Shown: positions 1 through 9,075 of the stretch, in pieces
How the letters are laid out: every line of letters starts with the position of its first letter
Numbering within the stretch: the first letter of the stretch is position 1
Assembly: GCF_003386865.1 (NCBI RefSeq)
Contig: NZ_QTUA01000001.1
Coordinates: 2,046,001-2,110,000, forward strand
Reading direction: 5' to 3'
DNA length: 64,000 bases
From: Calidifontibacter indicus
GTDB taxonomy: Bacteria; Actinomycetota; Actinomycetes; Actinomycetales; Dermatophilaceae
Position numbers and translations under genes: made by a program
Notes under the pieces: model-generated
What the model saw: the letters and a program-made list of their open reading frames with translations, nothing else
The model's database searches: none
What the model was told of the DNA's origin: nothing

Positions 1-39
1 AACGGCCGCGAAGAGGTTGCGGCACAGTCGAACTCGTGA
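1..39 (+). CDS. 3' end of an upstream gene (possibly CTP synthase)
   Basis: An open frame enters from the left edge and ends NGREEVAAQSNS before a TGA at 37-39. The NUDIX gene that follows starts with a GTG that overlaps this stop (GTGA), the normal sign of a translationally coupled pair. In many actinobacteria the gene just before this kind of NUDIX hydrolase is pyrG, and CTP synthase often ends in a poorly conserved hydrophilic tail. Twelve residues are too few to prove identity, so pyrG is an inference from gene order. Confidence 0.5.
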   Translation, partial: NGREEVAAQSNS

Positions 40-686
40 CTCACCCGCAGCTGCCCGCAGACCTGGCCGACCGGTACGAACCGGCACCGGTGCTCGACCG
101 CTCGACCCCGTTCGAGGGGCGGGTGTGGGACGTCGTCACCGACCGGGTCGATCTGGGCGCGGCCGGCACCGTCACCCGCGACTATGTGCAGCACACCGGT
201 GCGGTGGCGGTGGTCGCGCTGCGGGGGGAGCCCGGAGCCGAGGAGGTGCTGCTGATCCAGCAGTACCGCCACCCGGTCGGCACCTTCGACTGGGAGATCC
301 CGGCCGGACTGCTCGACGTCGCCGGCGAAGACCCGCAGGCGGCCGCCGCCCGCGAACTGGCCGAGGAAGCCGACCTCGCGGCCGGTGAGTGGCATGTGCT
401 GGTCGACCTGTTCACCTCGCCGGGTGGCATCTCGGAGAACATCCGCGTGTTCCTGGCCCGTGACGTGCGCCGCAGCGACCCGACCGACTTCGAGCGGGAG
501 GGCGAGGAGGTCGACATGCCGACCGGGTGGCTGCCGCTCACTGCGGCGTCCGACGCCATGCTCGACGGACGCCTGCACAACGCGACCGCGATCGCGGGTG
601 TGCTCGCGGTGCTGCGCTGTGCCGGCGACTATTCCCGACTCCGTCCGGCCGACGCACCGTGGCCGACCCACCCGGCATACCGCTGA
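36..686 (+). CDS. NUDIX hydrolase, ADP-ribose pyrophosphatase-like
   Basis: This 216-residue protein probably hydrolyses ADP-ribose or a related nucleoside diphosphate sugar in the cytoplasm. A NUDIX box lies near residues 90-112. It contains GLLDVAGED followed by AARELAEEADL, so the catalytic RE and EE acidic residues are present, although the glycine that usually follows EE is Asp. The segment VLLIQQYRHPVGTFDWEIPAG just before it is typical of the ADP-ribose pyrophosphatase subgroup. The GTG start overlaps the stop of the previous gene, and the end overlaps the ATG of the next (TGATG). This suggests one transcript. The family is clear; the substrate is inferred. Confidence 0.88.
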   Translation: MTHPQLPADLADRYEPAPVLDRSTPFEGRVWDVVTDRVDLGAAGTVTRDYVQHTGAVAVVALRGEPGAEEVLLIQQYRHPVGTFDWEIPAGLLDVAGEDPQAAAARELAEEADLAAGEWHVLVDLFTSPGGISENIRVFLARDVRRSDPTDFEREGEEVDMPTGWLPLTAASDAMLDGRLHNATAIAGVLAVLRCAGDYSRLRPADAPWPTHPAYR

Positions 687-1823
687 TGCCGCGCCTGTCG
701 CAGCGGGGGAGTGTGCCGCCCTTCCACGTGATGGAGTTGCTCGCCGCGGCCACCCGGCGCGCCACGACGCACGGCGACGCGATCATGCTGTGTGTGGGGC
801 AACCGTCGACCCCCGCACCCGAGCCGGTGCGCCGCCGGGTCGCAGACCCAGACGCTCGGCTACAGCGAGGCCAAGGGCATCCTCGAGCTACGCACCACCA
901 TCGCCGACCACTACGAGCGCACCTACGGCGTGCAGGTCGACCCCGAGCAGGTCGTTGTCAGTTCGGGCAGCTCGGGCGGGTTCAGCACGCTGTTGATGGC
1001 CGCCTTCGACGCCGGCGCGACGATCGCGATGACCCGCCCCGGGTACCCGGCCTACCGTAACACCGTCCATGCGCTCGGCCTGAACGTGCTCGACCTCGAA
1101 TGCGGTGCGGCGCAACGTTTCCAGCCGTCGGTGGCGCAACTCGAGCGCCTTGACGTCAAGCCCGACGGGCTCATCATCGCCAGCCCGGCGAACCCCACCG
1201 GCACGATCATCGACCCCGCCGAGCTCGCGGCGATCGCCCGCTGGTGCGAGGCCAACGACGTGCTGCTGCTGTCGGACGAGATCTACCACGGCATCGAGTT
1301 CGGCCGACCGACCGCGACGGCATGGCAGACCTCCCGCGAAGCGGTGGTGCTGGGGTCGGTGAGCAAGTTCCATTCGATGACCGGGTGGCGGCTGGGTTGG
1401 AACCTCGTGCCGGAGCACCTGGTGCGCCGGGTCGAACTGCTGCAGGGCAACCTGGCGATCTGTGCGCCGGCGGGCTCGCAGGTGGGTGCGGTCGCCGCCT
1501 TCACGCCCGAGGCCGAGAGTGAGTTGAAAGGTCACGTTGAGCGTTATGCCCGAAACCGGCAGGTCGTGCTCGACCGTCTGCCGGATATCGGGGTGACCTC
1601 CTTCGCCCCGCCGGACGGCGCGTTCTACGCCTACTGCGACATCAGTCACCTCACCGGCGACTCGCAGCAGTGGACCCTCGACATCCTCGATCGCACCGGC
1701 GTCGCGCTTGCTCCGGGCGTCGACTTCGACCCCGTCGACGGCCACCGCTTCATGCGGTTGTCGTTCTGCGGATCGACCGACGACCTGCACGTCGCCTTCG
1801 ACCGGCTCGGCGCAGCTGTCTGA
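686..1823 (+). pseudogene. PLP-dependent class I/II aminotransferase, frameshifted near 840
   Basis: The reading frame starts at the ATG overlapping the NUDIX stop and runs MPRLSQRGSVPPFHVMELLA to about 838 (LCVGQPSTPAPEPVRRRV). The rest of the protein then continues in the +1 frame as TQTLGYSEAKGILELR to 1823. That second part has the hallmarks of fold-type I aminotransferases, including the PLP lysine motif SKFHSMTGWRLGW and the PANPTGT loop. Relatives carry several more residues between the arginine-rich segment and LGYSEA, so a short deletion, not a multiple of three, fits best. The total length is 1 mod 3. A sequencing error is the main alternative. If the shift is real, the gene is inactive. 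Confidence 0.8.
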
Positions 1824-1898
1824 CCGCCGCGCGTACCGCGCGGAAAAACTGCCTGTGGAAACCGGCACGCACGCCGGCCGCGCCGCAGACTCCGGGGC

Positions 1899-2330
1899 AT
1901 GACATTCACACCACAGCCCGAATCGCATTCCGAAGCCCGCTCGCCCGCCTGGGTCAAGGGCCCCATCGAGACGCACGACTACGCCGAACTGCTCGACCTG
2001 TTCGTCGACGACGAAGACCGCAACCGCCGGTCGCTGTGCCTGCTGGTGCTCGATGCGGGAAAGCACCTGGTGCAGCCGATCGTGGTCAACGACCTGCCCG
2101 CGCCGGCGCCCTGCCCGACGCAGTTCCTGGAAGGCCTCGCCGCCCATCTGCACGACGGTGACTTCAGCGTGCTCGTCGCCTACGCCCGCCCCGGCGCGCT
2201 GCGGCTGACCGGTGAAGACCTGCGCTGGCAGGCGTACGTGTCGGACGCGTTCGGTGCGTCGCTGCTCGGCTGCTACCTGGTCGTGCCCGATGCGGTGCGT
2301 GCCTACGCCGACTGCCGGATCGCGGCTTGA
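1899..2330 (+). CDS. Conserved hypothetical protein, 143 residues
   Basis: I do not recognise a named family. The protein is soluble and acidic, without a signal peptide or membrane segment. It contains the segments RRSLCLLVLDAGKHLVQP, HDGDFSVLVAYARPGALRLTGEDLRWQ and DAFGASLLGCYLVVPDAVRAY. These alternate hydrophobic and polar residues as in a small alpha/beta domain, and codon use matches the neighbours, so the gene looks real. It sits 75 bp after the broken aminotransferase and faces the aldo/keto reductase remnant. Short imperfect repeats of GCTTGATC follow its stop at 2328-2352. Confidence 0.7.
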   Translation: MTFTPQPESHSEARSPAWVKGPIETHDYAELLDLFVDDEDRNRRSLCLLVLDAGKHLVQPIVVNDLPAPAPCPTQFLEGLAAHLHDGDFSVLVAYARPGALRLTGEDLRWQAYVSDAFGASLLGCYLVVPDAVRAYADCRIAA

Positions 2331-2356
2331 TCACCGCTTGATCGCTGCTTGAGCCG

Positions 2357-2542
2357 TCAGCCGGCCTCGTCGAGGCGTCGCATCATCTCGTCGTCGAGCG
2401 GCAGGTCGGCGGCGTCGAGCGCTTCGTCGAGCTGGGCCATCGAGGAGACCCCGACGATCGGGTCGAGCAGGGCATACGCATCGCGGGACGTGGTGCGGGT
2501 GCCGAAGTGCATCGCACCCAGCACCAGGTCGGCGACAGCCAT
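2357..2542 (-). pseudogene. Aldo/keto reductase remnant with a large internal deletion
   Basis: The 61-residue frame begins LVLGAMHFGTRTTSRDAYALLD, which looks like the N-terminus of an aldo/keto reductase (first beta strand and following helix). It passes directly into PIVGVSSMAQLDEALDAADL and DEMMRRLDEAG, which is the cofactor-binding C-terminal end of the same family. A complete enzyme is about 280-330 residues. The whole barrel core with the Asp/Tyr/Lys/His tetrad is therefore missing, by what looks like one in-frame internal deletion. It cannot be an active reductase. It lies 13 bp downstream of argG on the same strand. Confidence 0.75.
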
Positions 2543-2555
2543 CCTCGAACTCTGC

Positions 2556-4034
<1,479 letters not shown>

Positions 4035-4037
4035 TCA

Positions 4038-4077
4038 AAGGTGGATCGTCGGTGCCAGAGCAACGGCGATCCACCTT
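4038..4077. repeat. Perfect 11-bp inverted repeat in the argG/ychJ divergent region
   Basis: AAGGTGGATCG (4038-4048) pairs exactly with CGATCCACCTT (4067-4077) across an 18-base loop. It sits between two divergently transcribed genes, so it cannot be an ordinary terminator of either. It could be a regulator-binding site, an mRNA leader hairpin of argG, or a relic. It does not resemble an E. coli-type ARG box. Confidence 0.6.
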
Positions 4078-4152
4078 CGGGCTTCAGCAACCAGAGGCCG
4101 GACGAGGTGATCGGCCTGATGCCGACCTCGGGCAGGGCGTGACAATAGGCAC

Positions 4153-4554
4153 ATGACCGAAGTGCAATGCCCCCTGTGCCCCTGCGACTCCCTGCTGCCG
4201 TACGGCGCATGCTGCGGACCGTTGCTGCGAGCCGAGCGGCTGGCGACGACGGCCGAGCAACTCATGCGCTCGCGGTACACCGCCTACTTCTACGGCAACC
4301 GCGAACACCTTTGGCGCACATGGCATCCCAAGACGCGTCCGGCTCAGGTGACGGTCGACCCGGAGACCTCGTGGACGGGGCTGGTGATCCATGAGGTCGT
4401 GGCCGGCGGGGAGCACGACGACACGGGCATCGTCGACTTCACGGCGACGTACACCGGCGGGCATCTCGACGAACGCAGCCGGTTCGAGCGGCGCGGCGGA
4501 CGCTGGTTCTACCGCGACGCGCAACCGGACGCCGTCGCAGCGCGCGACGCGTAG
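4153..4554 (+). CDS. YchJ-family protein (UPF0225)
   Basis: This 133-residue protein belongs to the YchJ/UPF0225 family of unknown function. The N-terminus carries a cysteine cluster, CPLCPCDSLLPYGACCGPLL, like the SEC-C zinc-binding motif. The family's characteristic SRYTAYFYGNREHLWRTWH follows, and the C-terminal half (VDFTATYTGGHLDERSRFERR, GRWFYRDA) resembles an NTF2-like fold. Its length is normal. It is divergent from argG and convergent with the ScyD-like gene. A metal-dependent binding role is plausible but not shown. Confidence 0.88.
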   Translation: MTEVQCPLCPCDSLLPYGACCGPLLRAERLATTAEQLMRSRYTAYFYGNREHLWRTWHPKTRPAQVTVDPETSWTGLVIHEVVAGGEHDDTGIVDFTATYTGGHLDERSRFERRGGRWFYRDAQPDAVAARDA

Positions 4555-4561
4555 GGCATGG

Positions 4562-4594
4562 GTTGAGCCCCCGCCGGGGGCGCGGGGGCCCAAC
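4562..4594. terminator. Bidirectional terminator hairpin
   Basis: GTTGAGCCCCCGC (4562-4574) pairs with GCGGGGGCCCAAC (4582-4594) with one mismatch and a 7-base loop. It lies between the stop codons of two convergent genes, so it can end transcripts from both sides. There is no clear T-tract, as is common in actinobacteria. Confidence 0.75.
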
Positions 4595-4610
4595 GTGGGA
4601 CGGGGTGCGA

Positions 4611-5765
4611 TCAGCGCAGCGACACCCGCAGCACCGCACCGCCGCCGGCGCACACAGCGCAGGTGGTGACGTAGGCGGATCCGCCCTGCACCGCGACGCC
4701 GTACGGCGCCGGCAGGTCGGTGGCGACCACCCGGTGTGCACCCGTGGTCGAGACCTGGACCAGGGAGCCCATCGGCAGCCCCTGCGCGGCGAGCAGGCCG
4801 TCGTTCGCGAGTTGCACCGCGTAGAGCTTCCCGCCGGCCCAGGTCAGGTCGGTGACGTTCGTCAGCCCGGTGGCGTACGCCGTCGGCGCGCGACCCGGCA
4901 CGACCCGCCAGATGGTGGAGGCACCCTTCGGGAACGGGAAGCCGGTCAGCTCGCTGACGTAGTAGGCGCCGTCCGGCCCGATCGCGACAGCGGTTGGAAC
5001 GGCCTCCATCGGGATCTGCGGCGGTAGGCCCGAGCCCGGGGGAGTTGTGACGATGCGGTCGGGGAAGACCGCGAGGGTCGAGCTCGACTTCTTGCCGACG
5101 GACACCAGGTCGTTGCCGCCGGCATCGGCGACGACATACCGGTTGCCCACGCGCAGGATCGACGACGGGTTCGAGTCGACCTCGCCGCCGTCCGGGTTGG
5201 CCTTCGCCTCGTACGCGGCAACGTCGCTGACGACCGTGAGCTTGCCGGGTCTGTTGATGTTCGCCTTGACGACCGTTCCCATCTTGGCGGCGTTCGGTCC
5301 GAAGGCGGCCCGGGACGTCGGGTTGCCGCCGAGCCCGATGACGACCGCGATCTGACCACGGCCGGTGACGGCGACGTCCGCCGGGCCGGACGCGGAGGAA
5401 CCGTCCTGGTCGGCCGTCGAGGGCAAGCCGGTGATGATGCGACGTTGCTGCACGGCGCGTCCGTGCCAACGCACCGAGGTCACAGCGCCGGATAGACCCA
5501 GGCAGGCGGTGCCGCCCTCGGGCGACGCGGCACAGGGGCCCGCGCCGCCGCGTCCGGATTCTGCGATGTAGAGCGTGCCGTCGGGCCCGAAGGTGAGGTG
5601 CCGGGGGTTGTCGAGACCGGACGCCACGACGGCGGTGCCACCCCCGGGGACGGGAGCGGCCTGCGCGGGCAGCCCGGTGGTGGCGGTCGCGGCTGCGGCG
5701 GCGAACAGCGCTGCGGCCGGAAGGCGCAATCGACGGGTCGAGGAGAGAGGGGTTCTACGAGGCAT
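4611..5765 (-). CDS. Secreted ScyD/ScyE-family (NHL-like propeller) protein
   Basis: The 384-residue protein begins with a basic stretch, a hydrophobic alanine-rich segment and an AQA site, giving a Sec-type signal peptide of about 36 residues. The mature part starts VVASGLDNPRHLTFGPDGTL and has repeated blade-like motifs such as ITGLPS, GPDGAYYVSELTGFP and LAPPYGVAV-type segments, including DLPAPYGVAVQGGSAYVT near the end. This fits the ScyD/ScyE family of extracytoplasmic beta-propeller proteins. Some cyanobacterial members take part in scytonemin synthesis, but actinobacterial members have no known substrate. It appears monocistronic. Function beyond an exported propeller is unknown. Confidence 0.82.
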   Translation of the reverse strand: MPRRTPLSSTRRLRLPAAALFAAAAATATTGLPAQAAPVPGGGTAVVASGLDNPRHLTFGPDGTLYIAESGRGGAGPCAASPEGGTACLGLSGAVTSVRWHGRAVQQRRIITGLPSTADQDGSSASGPADVAVTGRGQIAVVIGLGGNPTSRAAFGPNAAKMGTVVKANINRPGKLTVVSDVAAYEAKANPDGGEVDSNPSSILRVGNRYVVADAGGNDLVSVGKKSSSTLAVFPDRIVTTPPGSGLPPQIPMEAVPTAVAIGPDGAYYVSELTGFPFPKGASTIWRVVPGRAPTAYATGLTNVTDLTWAGGKLYAVQLANDGLLAAQGLPMGSLVQVSTTGAHRVVATDLPAPYGVAVQGGSAYVTTCAVCAGGGAVLRVSLR

Positions 5766-6227
5766 GTGCGCGTCCTGTGTTGCTCGGGCGACCGTGTCGA
5801 GGCCGCCGGTGTGTGACGGAGCCGGGTCTGTGCCGGCGCATGGCGGCGCAGTGCACCGCCGGACGGAAGCCGATCCCGGTCCGCACTGTCGTACGCTGCT
5901 GTTCTTCCCCCGCGCGGACCTTTCCCTTCAGTGTGCCGAGCGGGCCGGCGGCTGTCCGGCGAATGCCGGAAACCGGTTCGCGTCGCACCAGTTGGCTGGC
6001 CTACCATGGACACCGTTCGTAGTGGCGGAGTGACGACCCGCCTGATCGCAGTTTTCGATCGGCTACGAACCGCGCGTCACGGCGTACCGACGAGAGGCCG
6101 GAGCTTTTCCGGCGAAGGTGTGGTGGCACCGCGACCTGGCCCCCGCCCACACCTCCCGGGCTGCCGTTCCTCGTCAGGACCGCAGACCGCGAACCCTTTC
6201 GAGGACCCGACCCGAAGGGATTCGATC
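5766..6227. other. 462-bp intergenic region before aspS
   Basis: No convincing gene is present. The frame of aspS stays open back to 5931, but the extra residues look like random high-GC translation and lack AspRS homology. The region must hold the divergent promoters of the ScyD-like gene and aspS. A TACCAT hexamer at 6002-6007 is one possible -10 element. I see no T-box or recognised riboswitch. Confidence 0.6.
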
Positions 6228-8033
6228 GTGCTCCGCACACATCAGTCCGGCACGCTCCGCGCGAGCGACACCGGAACCACCGTCACCCTCGCCGGCTGGG
6301 TGGGCCGTCGCCGCGACCACGGCGGCGTGGCCTTCCTCGACCTGCGTGATGCCAGCGGCACCGTCCAGGTCGTCGCCCGCGACGAGGTGCTCACCGGCGG
6401 TGCGCACGACCTGCGCAACGAGTACTGCATCCAGGTCACCGGCAAGGTGACCCCGCGCGAGCCCAAGGACGTCAACCCCGACCTGCCCACCGGCGAGATC
6501 GACGTCGTCGCCGAGACCATCGAGGTGCTCAGCGAATCGGCGGCGCTGCCGTTCCAGATCGACGAGCGCATCAACGTCGGCGAAGAGGCCCGCCTCAAGC
6601 ACCGTTACCTCGACCTGCGCCGTCCGGCTCAGGGCAACGCGCTGCGGCTGCGTTCGAAGGTGAACGCGGCGGCCCGCTCGGTGCTCGCCGAGCGCGACTT
6701 CGTCGAGATCGAGACCCCGACGCTGACCCGTTCGACCCCGGAAGGCGCTCGCGACTTCCTGGTGCCGGCACGTCTCGCGCCGGGCAACTGGTACGCCCTG
6801 CCGCAGAGCCCGCAGCTGTTCAAGCAGTTGCTCATGGTGGCCGGCATGGAGCGCTACTACCAGATCGCGCGCTGCTACCGCGACGAGGACTTCCGCGCCG
6901 ACCGGCAGCCGGAGTTCACCCAGCTCGACATCGAGATGAGCTTCGTCGAGGAGAACGACATCCTCGAGCTCGGCGAGGCGATCGCCAAGGCGCTGTGGCA
7001 GGTGATCGGGGTCGAGCTCCCGACGCCGTTCCCGCGCATGACCTACGCCGACGCGATGGCGAAGTACGGCTCCGACAAGCCCGACCTGCGCTTCGGTAAC
7101 GAGCTGGTCGAGTGCACCGAGCTGTTCAAGGACACCACTTTCCGGGTGTTCCAGGCCGAGTACGTCGGCGCCGTCGTGATGCCGGGCGGGGCCTCGCAGC
7201 CGCGCCGTCAGCTCGACGCGTGGCAGGACTGGGCCAAGCAGCGCGGCGCCAAGGGTCTCGCCTACGTGCTCGTGCAGGAAGACGGCACGCTGTCCGGTCC
7301 GGTCGCCAAGAACCTCTCCGAGGCCGAGGTTGCTGCCCTCCCGGCGCACGTCGGTGCGAACCCGGGCGACTGCATCTTCTTCGCCGCGGGCGACACGAAG
7401 TCGTCGCGCGCGCTGCTGGGTGCGGCCCGCCTCGAGATCGGCAAGCGCTGCGGTCTGATCGACGAGAACGCCTGGTCGTTCCTGTGGGTGCTCGACGCCC
7501 CGCTGTTCGAGCCGGCCGCCGACGCGGTCGCCTCGGGTGACGTCGCTGTCGGTTCGGGCAAGTGGACCGCCGTGCACCACGCGTTCACGATGCCGAAGAA
7601 GGAGTTCCAGGACACCTTCGACACCGACCCCGGTTCGGCGCTCGCGTACGCCTACGACATGGTCTGCAACGGCAACGAGATTGGCGGCGGCTCGATCCGT
7701 ATCCACCGCAAGGACATCCAGGAGCGGGTGTTCGAGGTGATGGGGCTCTCGCACGAGGAGGCGCAGGAGAAGTTCGGCTTCCTGCTCGACGCGTTCCAGT
7801 TCGGTGCGCCGCCGCACGGCGGAATCGCCTTCGGTTGGGACCGCATCTGCGCCCTGCTCGCAGGTATGGACTCCATCCGTGAGGTCATCGCCTTCCCGAA
7901 GTCGGGTGGCGGCTACGACCCGCTGACCGCCGCGCCGGCGCCGATCACGCCGGAGCAGCGCAAGGAGGCGGGCGTCGACGCCAAGCCGCAGCCGAAGGCT
8001 GCAGAGAAGGCCGGCGAGAAGGCTGCCGAGTAG
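6228..8033 (+). CDS. aspS: Aspartate--tRNA ligase
   Basis: This 601-residue class II aminoacyl-tRNA synthetase charges tRNA-Asp in the cytoplasm. The N-terminal OB-fold anticodon domain has [21 protein letters not shown]. Motif 2 is seen as [19 protein letters not shown], and motif 3 as [10 protein letters not shown] near the C-terminus. The bacterial GAD insertion lies between them. The GTG at 6228 is chosen because the protein then starts at the usual [10 protein letters not shown]; upstream in-frame starts lack homology. The last 30 residues are a lysine/alanine/glutamate-rich tail. It is followed by a strong hairpin at 8047-8098. Confidence 0.96.
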   Translation: MLRTHQSGTLRASDTGTTVTLAGWVGRRRDHGGVAFLDLRDASGTVQVVARDEVLTGGAHDLRNEYCIQVTGKVTPREPKDVNPDLPTGEIDVVAETIEVLSESAALPFQIDERINVGEEARLKHRYLDLRRPAQGNALRLRSKVNAAARSVLAERDFVEIETPTLTRSTPEGARDFLVPARLAPGNWYALPQSPQLFKQLLMVAGMERYYQIARCYRDEDFRADRQPEFTQLDIEMSFVEENDILELGEAIAKALWQVIGVELPTPFPRMTYADAMAKYGSDKPDLRFGNELVECTELFKDTTFRVFQAEYVGAVVMPGGASQPRRQLDAWQDWAKQRGAKGLAYVLVQEDGTLSGPVAKNLSEAEVAALPAHVGANPGDCIFFAAGDTKSSRALLGAARLEIGKRCGLIDENAWSFLWVLDAPLFEPAADAVASGDVAVGSGKWTAVHHAFTMPKKEFQDTFDTDPGSALAYAYDMVCNGNEIGGGSIRIHRKDIQERVFEVMGLSHEEAQEKFGFLLDAFQFGAPPHGGIAFGWDRICALLAGMDSIREVIAFPKSGGGYDPLTAAPAPITPEQRKEAGVDAKPQPKAAEKAGEKAAE

Positions 8034-8046
8034 CTCACTCGCCAGT

Positions 8047-8098
8047 GCGAAAGTTTGCAGGAGCGGTGCCGCAGCGGCCCGCTCCTGCAGGCTTTCGG
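8047..8098 (+). terminator. aspS terminator hairpin, partly decayed
   Basis: GCAGGAGCGG at 8057-8066 pairs exactly with CCGCTCCTGC. Outside it, CGAAAG and CTTTCG also pair. The matching right-hand copy at about 9083-9095 reads GCAAACTT instead of GCAGGCTT. The original right arm was therefore probably GCAAACTTTCG, which would give a near-perfect stem of about 19 bp. The outer motif GCGAAAGTTTGC recurs in the hairpin at 27578-27635. Confidence 0.7.
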
Positions 8099-8222
8099 CG
8101 GGTGGGTATCGTCGCCGGCGTGATCACGACGGTGCTGTGGGACGCTGTGGGACTGCGGCGGGGTGCTTCAGCACTCGCCTCATGACTGGGCCGAAGCCCT
8201 CGAACGCATCGGCGGTGGGCCG
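8075..8222 (+). repeat. Left copy of the direct repeat flanking the small cassette
   Basis: This 148-bp stretch matches 9076-9213 almost base for base. It contains half of the aspS terminator hairpin, a TATCGT -10 element (8107-8112) and the first 103 bases of the HAD hydrolase gene. It differs by a tandem duplication of the 10-mer GCTGTGGGAC, which accounts for the length difference of 10, and by a few substitutions. The match stops abruptly at 8222. The copy looks like the decayed, non-functional end of the duplication. Confidence 0.9.
8120..8222 (+). pseudogene. Truncated, frameshifted 5' fragment of the HAD hydrolase gene
   Basis: The GTG start and the codons for VITTVLWD match the intact gene at 9121. 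The 10-bp tandem duplication then shifts the frame, and translation stops at the TGA about 20 codons in. In addition the second aspartate codon of the DxD motif (GAC in the intact gene) is GGC here. The fragment ends at the repeat boundary and cannot encode an enzyme. It probably still has the leaderless promoter TATCGT at 8107-8112. Confidence 0.85.
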
Positions 8223-8226
8223 GAGG

Positions 8227-8256
8227 TTGACAGGCACGCCGGTTGGTGACTTAGAT
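8227..8256 (+). promoter_or_regulatory. Candidate sigma-70-type promoter at the cassette edge
   Basis: A perfect TTGACA at 8227-8232 is followed after 18 bases by TTAGAT at 8251-8256. The first base of the -35 box lies only five bases inside the cassette boundary. A perfect -35 consensus is rare in such a GC-rich genome. The promoter would place the start of transcription about 20 bases before the GGAGG ribosome-binding site (8272-8276) of the first cassette gene. Confidence 0.55.
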
Positions 8257-8284
8257 CACAGCCGATGGGGTGGAGGTCGAAGTG

Positions 8285-8575
8285 ATGACTGAGAAACGGG
8301 CTAGTGATTCTGGCAAGTGTGGTTGTGACGGTGGTTCGGCCGAGCGGGCGCCGACGCGGCGTAGATTTCTTGTCACCCTGTCGGCCCTGTTCGGAGCGTT
8401 GGCGTTTGGGCCTCGAGCGCATGCCGATCCACCGCACGCTCACTGTGCGAAAGTCTGGTGGACCTTGGAAGATCAATGGTGCTCGGCTGGCCGGGTCGTG
8501 CAGATGTGGTACGTCCGTTGTTCGGTATGTAGCTACCGCTGTCGCACCGAGTATCGAGACGTTGGAGCATGCTGA
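8285..8575 (+). CDS. Small Tat-exported cysteine-rich protein, unknown function
   Basis: The 96-residue precursor has a twin-arginine motif, TRRRFLVTL (residues 24-32). A hydrophobic segment and a cleavage-type RAHA site end near residue 47. The mature part is only about 49 residues and has six cysteines, including the group CSVCSYRC, plus three tryptophans. Two more cysteines (KCGC) lie in the n-region. Six cysteines in so short a chain suggest disulfides or a bound metal or cofactor, and Tat export suggests folding in the cytoplasm first. The start ATG at 8285 is set by GGAGG eight bases upstream. I recognise no family. It heads the AT-richer cassette and probably forms an operon with the next gene. 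Confidence 0.75.
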   Translation: MTEKRASDSGKCGCDGGSAERAPTRRRFLVTLSALFGALAFGPRAHADPPHAHCAKVWWTLEDQWCSAGRVVQMWYVRCSVCSYRCRTEYRDVGAC

Positions 8576-8611
8576 ATCGATTGGTTCACTTGGTCGAAAG
8601 GAAGCATGGAG

Positions 8612-8974
8612 ATGGCTAGTTGGAGCGCAGAAGTACGCAGGTCAGCCGATATAGCGCGGAGCGAAGGTGAACCTACGGGCGTTGCCGTACCACTTGGTGG
8701 GCTCATGGAGCACGCTGATTCGACAGCGACCTATCACTACCCGTTGGACGACCGTATGCGCGCGGAGGCGCGAGCGCTCGCGAAGCTGACCGGTCGCAAA
8801 GACCACGTTCTTGTCGCTGCGCAGGAGTCTGTTCCCGTATCTCTTGCTTCGTATGGCGAGCTCGATGCCCAAACTCCAGTGGAAGTCGTTGTGAGCCTTC
8901 ATCTGACTTTGGAGGAAGCGAAGTTGCTGGAGCCGGATGGGCCGCCAGCGAGAGCAGCTATTCAACCCCAATAG
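8612..8974 (+). CDS. Unknown soluble protein of the cassette, 120 residues
   Basis: I do not recognise this protein. It has no signal peptide or membrane segment. It contains a helical basic stretch DDRMRAEARALAKLTGRKDH and a beta-rich part, VPVSLASYGELD, followed by VEVVVSLHLTLEEAKLLEPDG. The ribosome-binding site AAAGGAAG (8597-8604) is about eight bases before the ATG at 8612. An ATG at 8606 is too close to it, and another in-frame ATG at 8705 is less likely. It starts 36 bp after the Tat-exported protein's stop, so the two are likely co-transcribed. A maturation or partner role for the secreted protein is only a guess. Confidence 0.6.
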   Translation: MASWSAEVRRSADIARSEGEPTGVAVPLGGLMEHADSTATYHYPLDDRMRAEARALAKLTGRKDHVLVAAQESVPVSLASYGELDAQTPVEVVVSLHLTLEEAKLLEPDGPPARAAIQPQ

Positions 8975-9075
8975 TGAACACCAGTGATCACCGATCATGA
9001 GCGAGGCTTCGGGGCACCATGGTCTTCCTCCTGAACGCGGCCCGCAGCCAGTGAAGCAGTGCGGATAGCCCACAT

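Larger units (their letters stand above)
8223..9075. mobile_element. AT-richer two-gene cassette between direct repeats
   Basis: The 853 bp between the two repeats are visibly less GC-rich than either side and use codons ending in A/T far more often (for example GAT, TCT, CTT, CAA). The cassette holds a promoter at its left edge and two small genes in the same direction. It contains no integrase, transposase or terminal inverted repeat. Horizontal origin is strongly suggested. The label mobile element describes this acquired insert; the mechanism of entry is unknown. Confidence 0.6.

Noticed and set aside
5931-6227. N-terminal extension of AspRS
   Set aside because: The frame is open but the residues show no AspRS similarity, and the GTG at 6228 gives the usual family start.
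8120-8222. A second functional HAD hydrolase
   Set aside because: It is cut off after about 100 bp, has a frame-shifting duplication and a changed catalytic codon.
8223-9075. Complete insertion sequence or integron cassette
   Set aside because: No transposase or integrase, no terminal inverted repeats and no attC-like structure; the flanking repeats are far too long for an IS target duplication.
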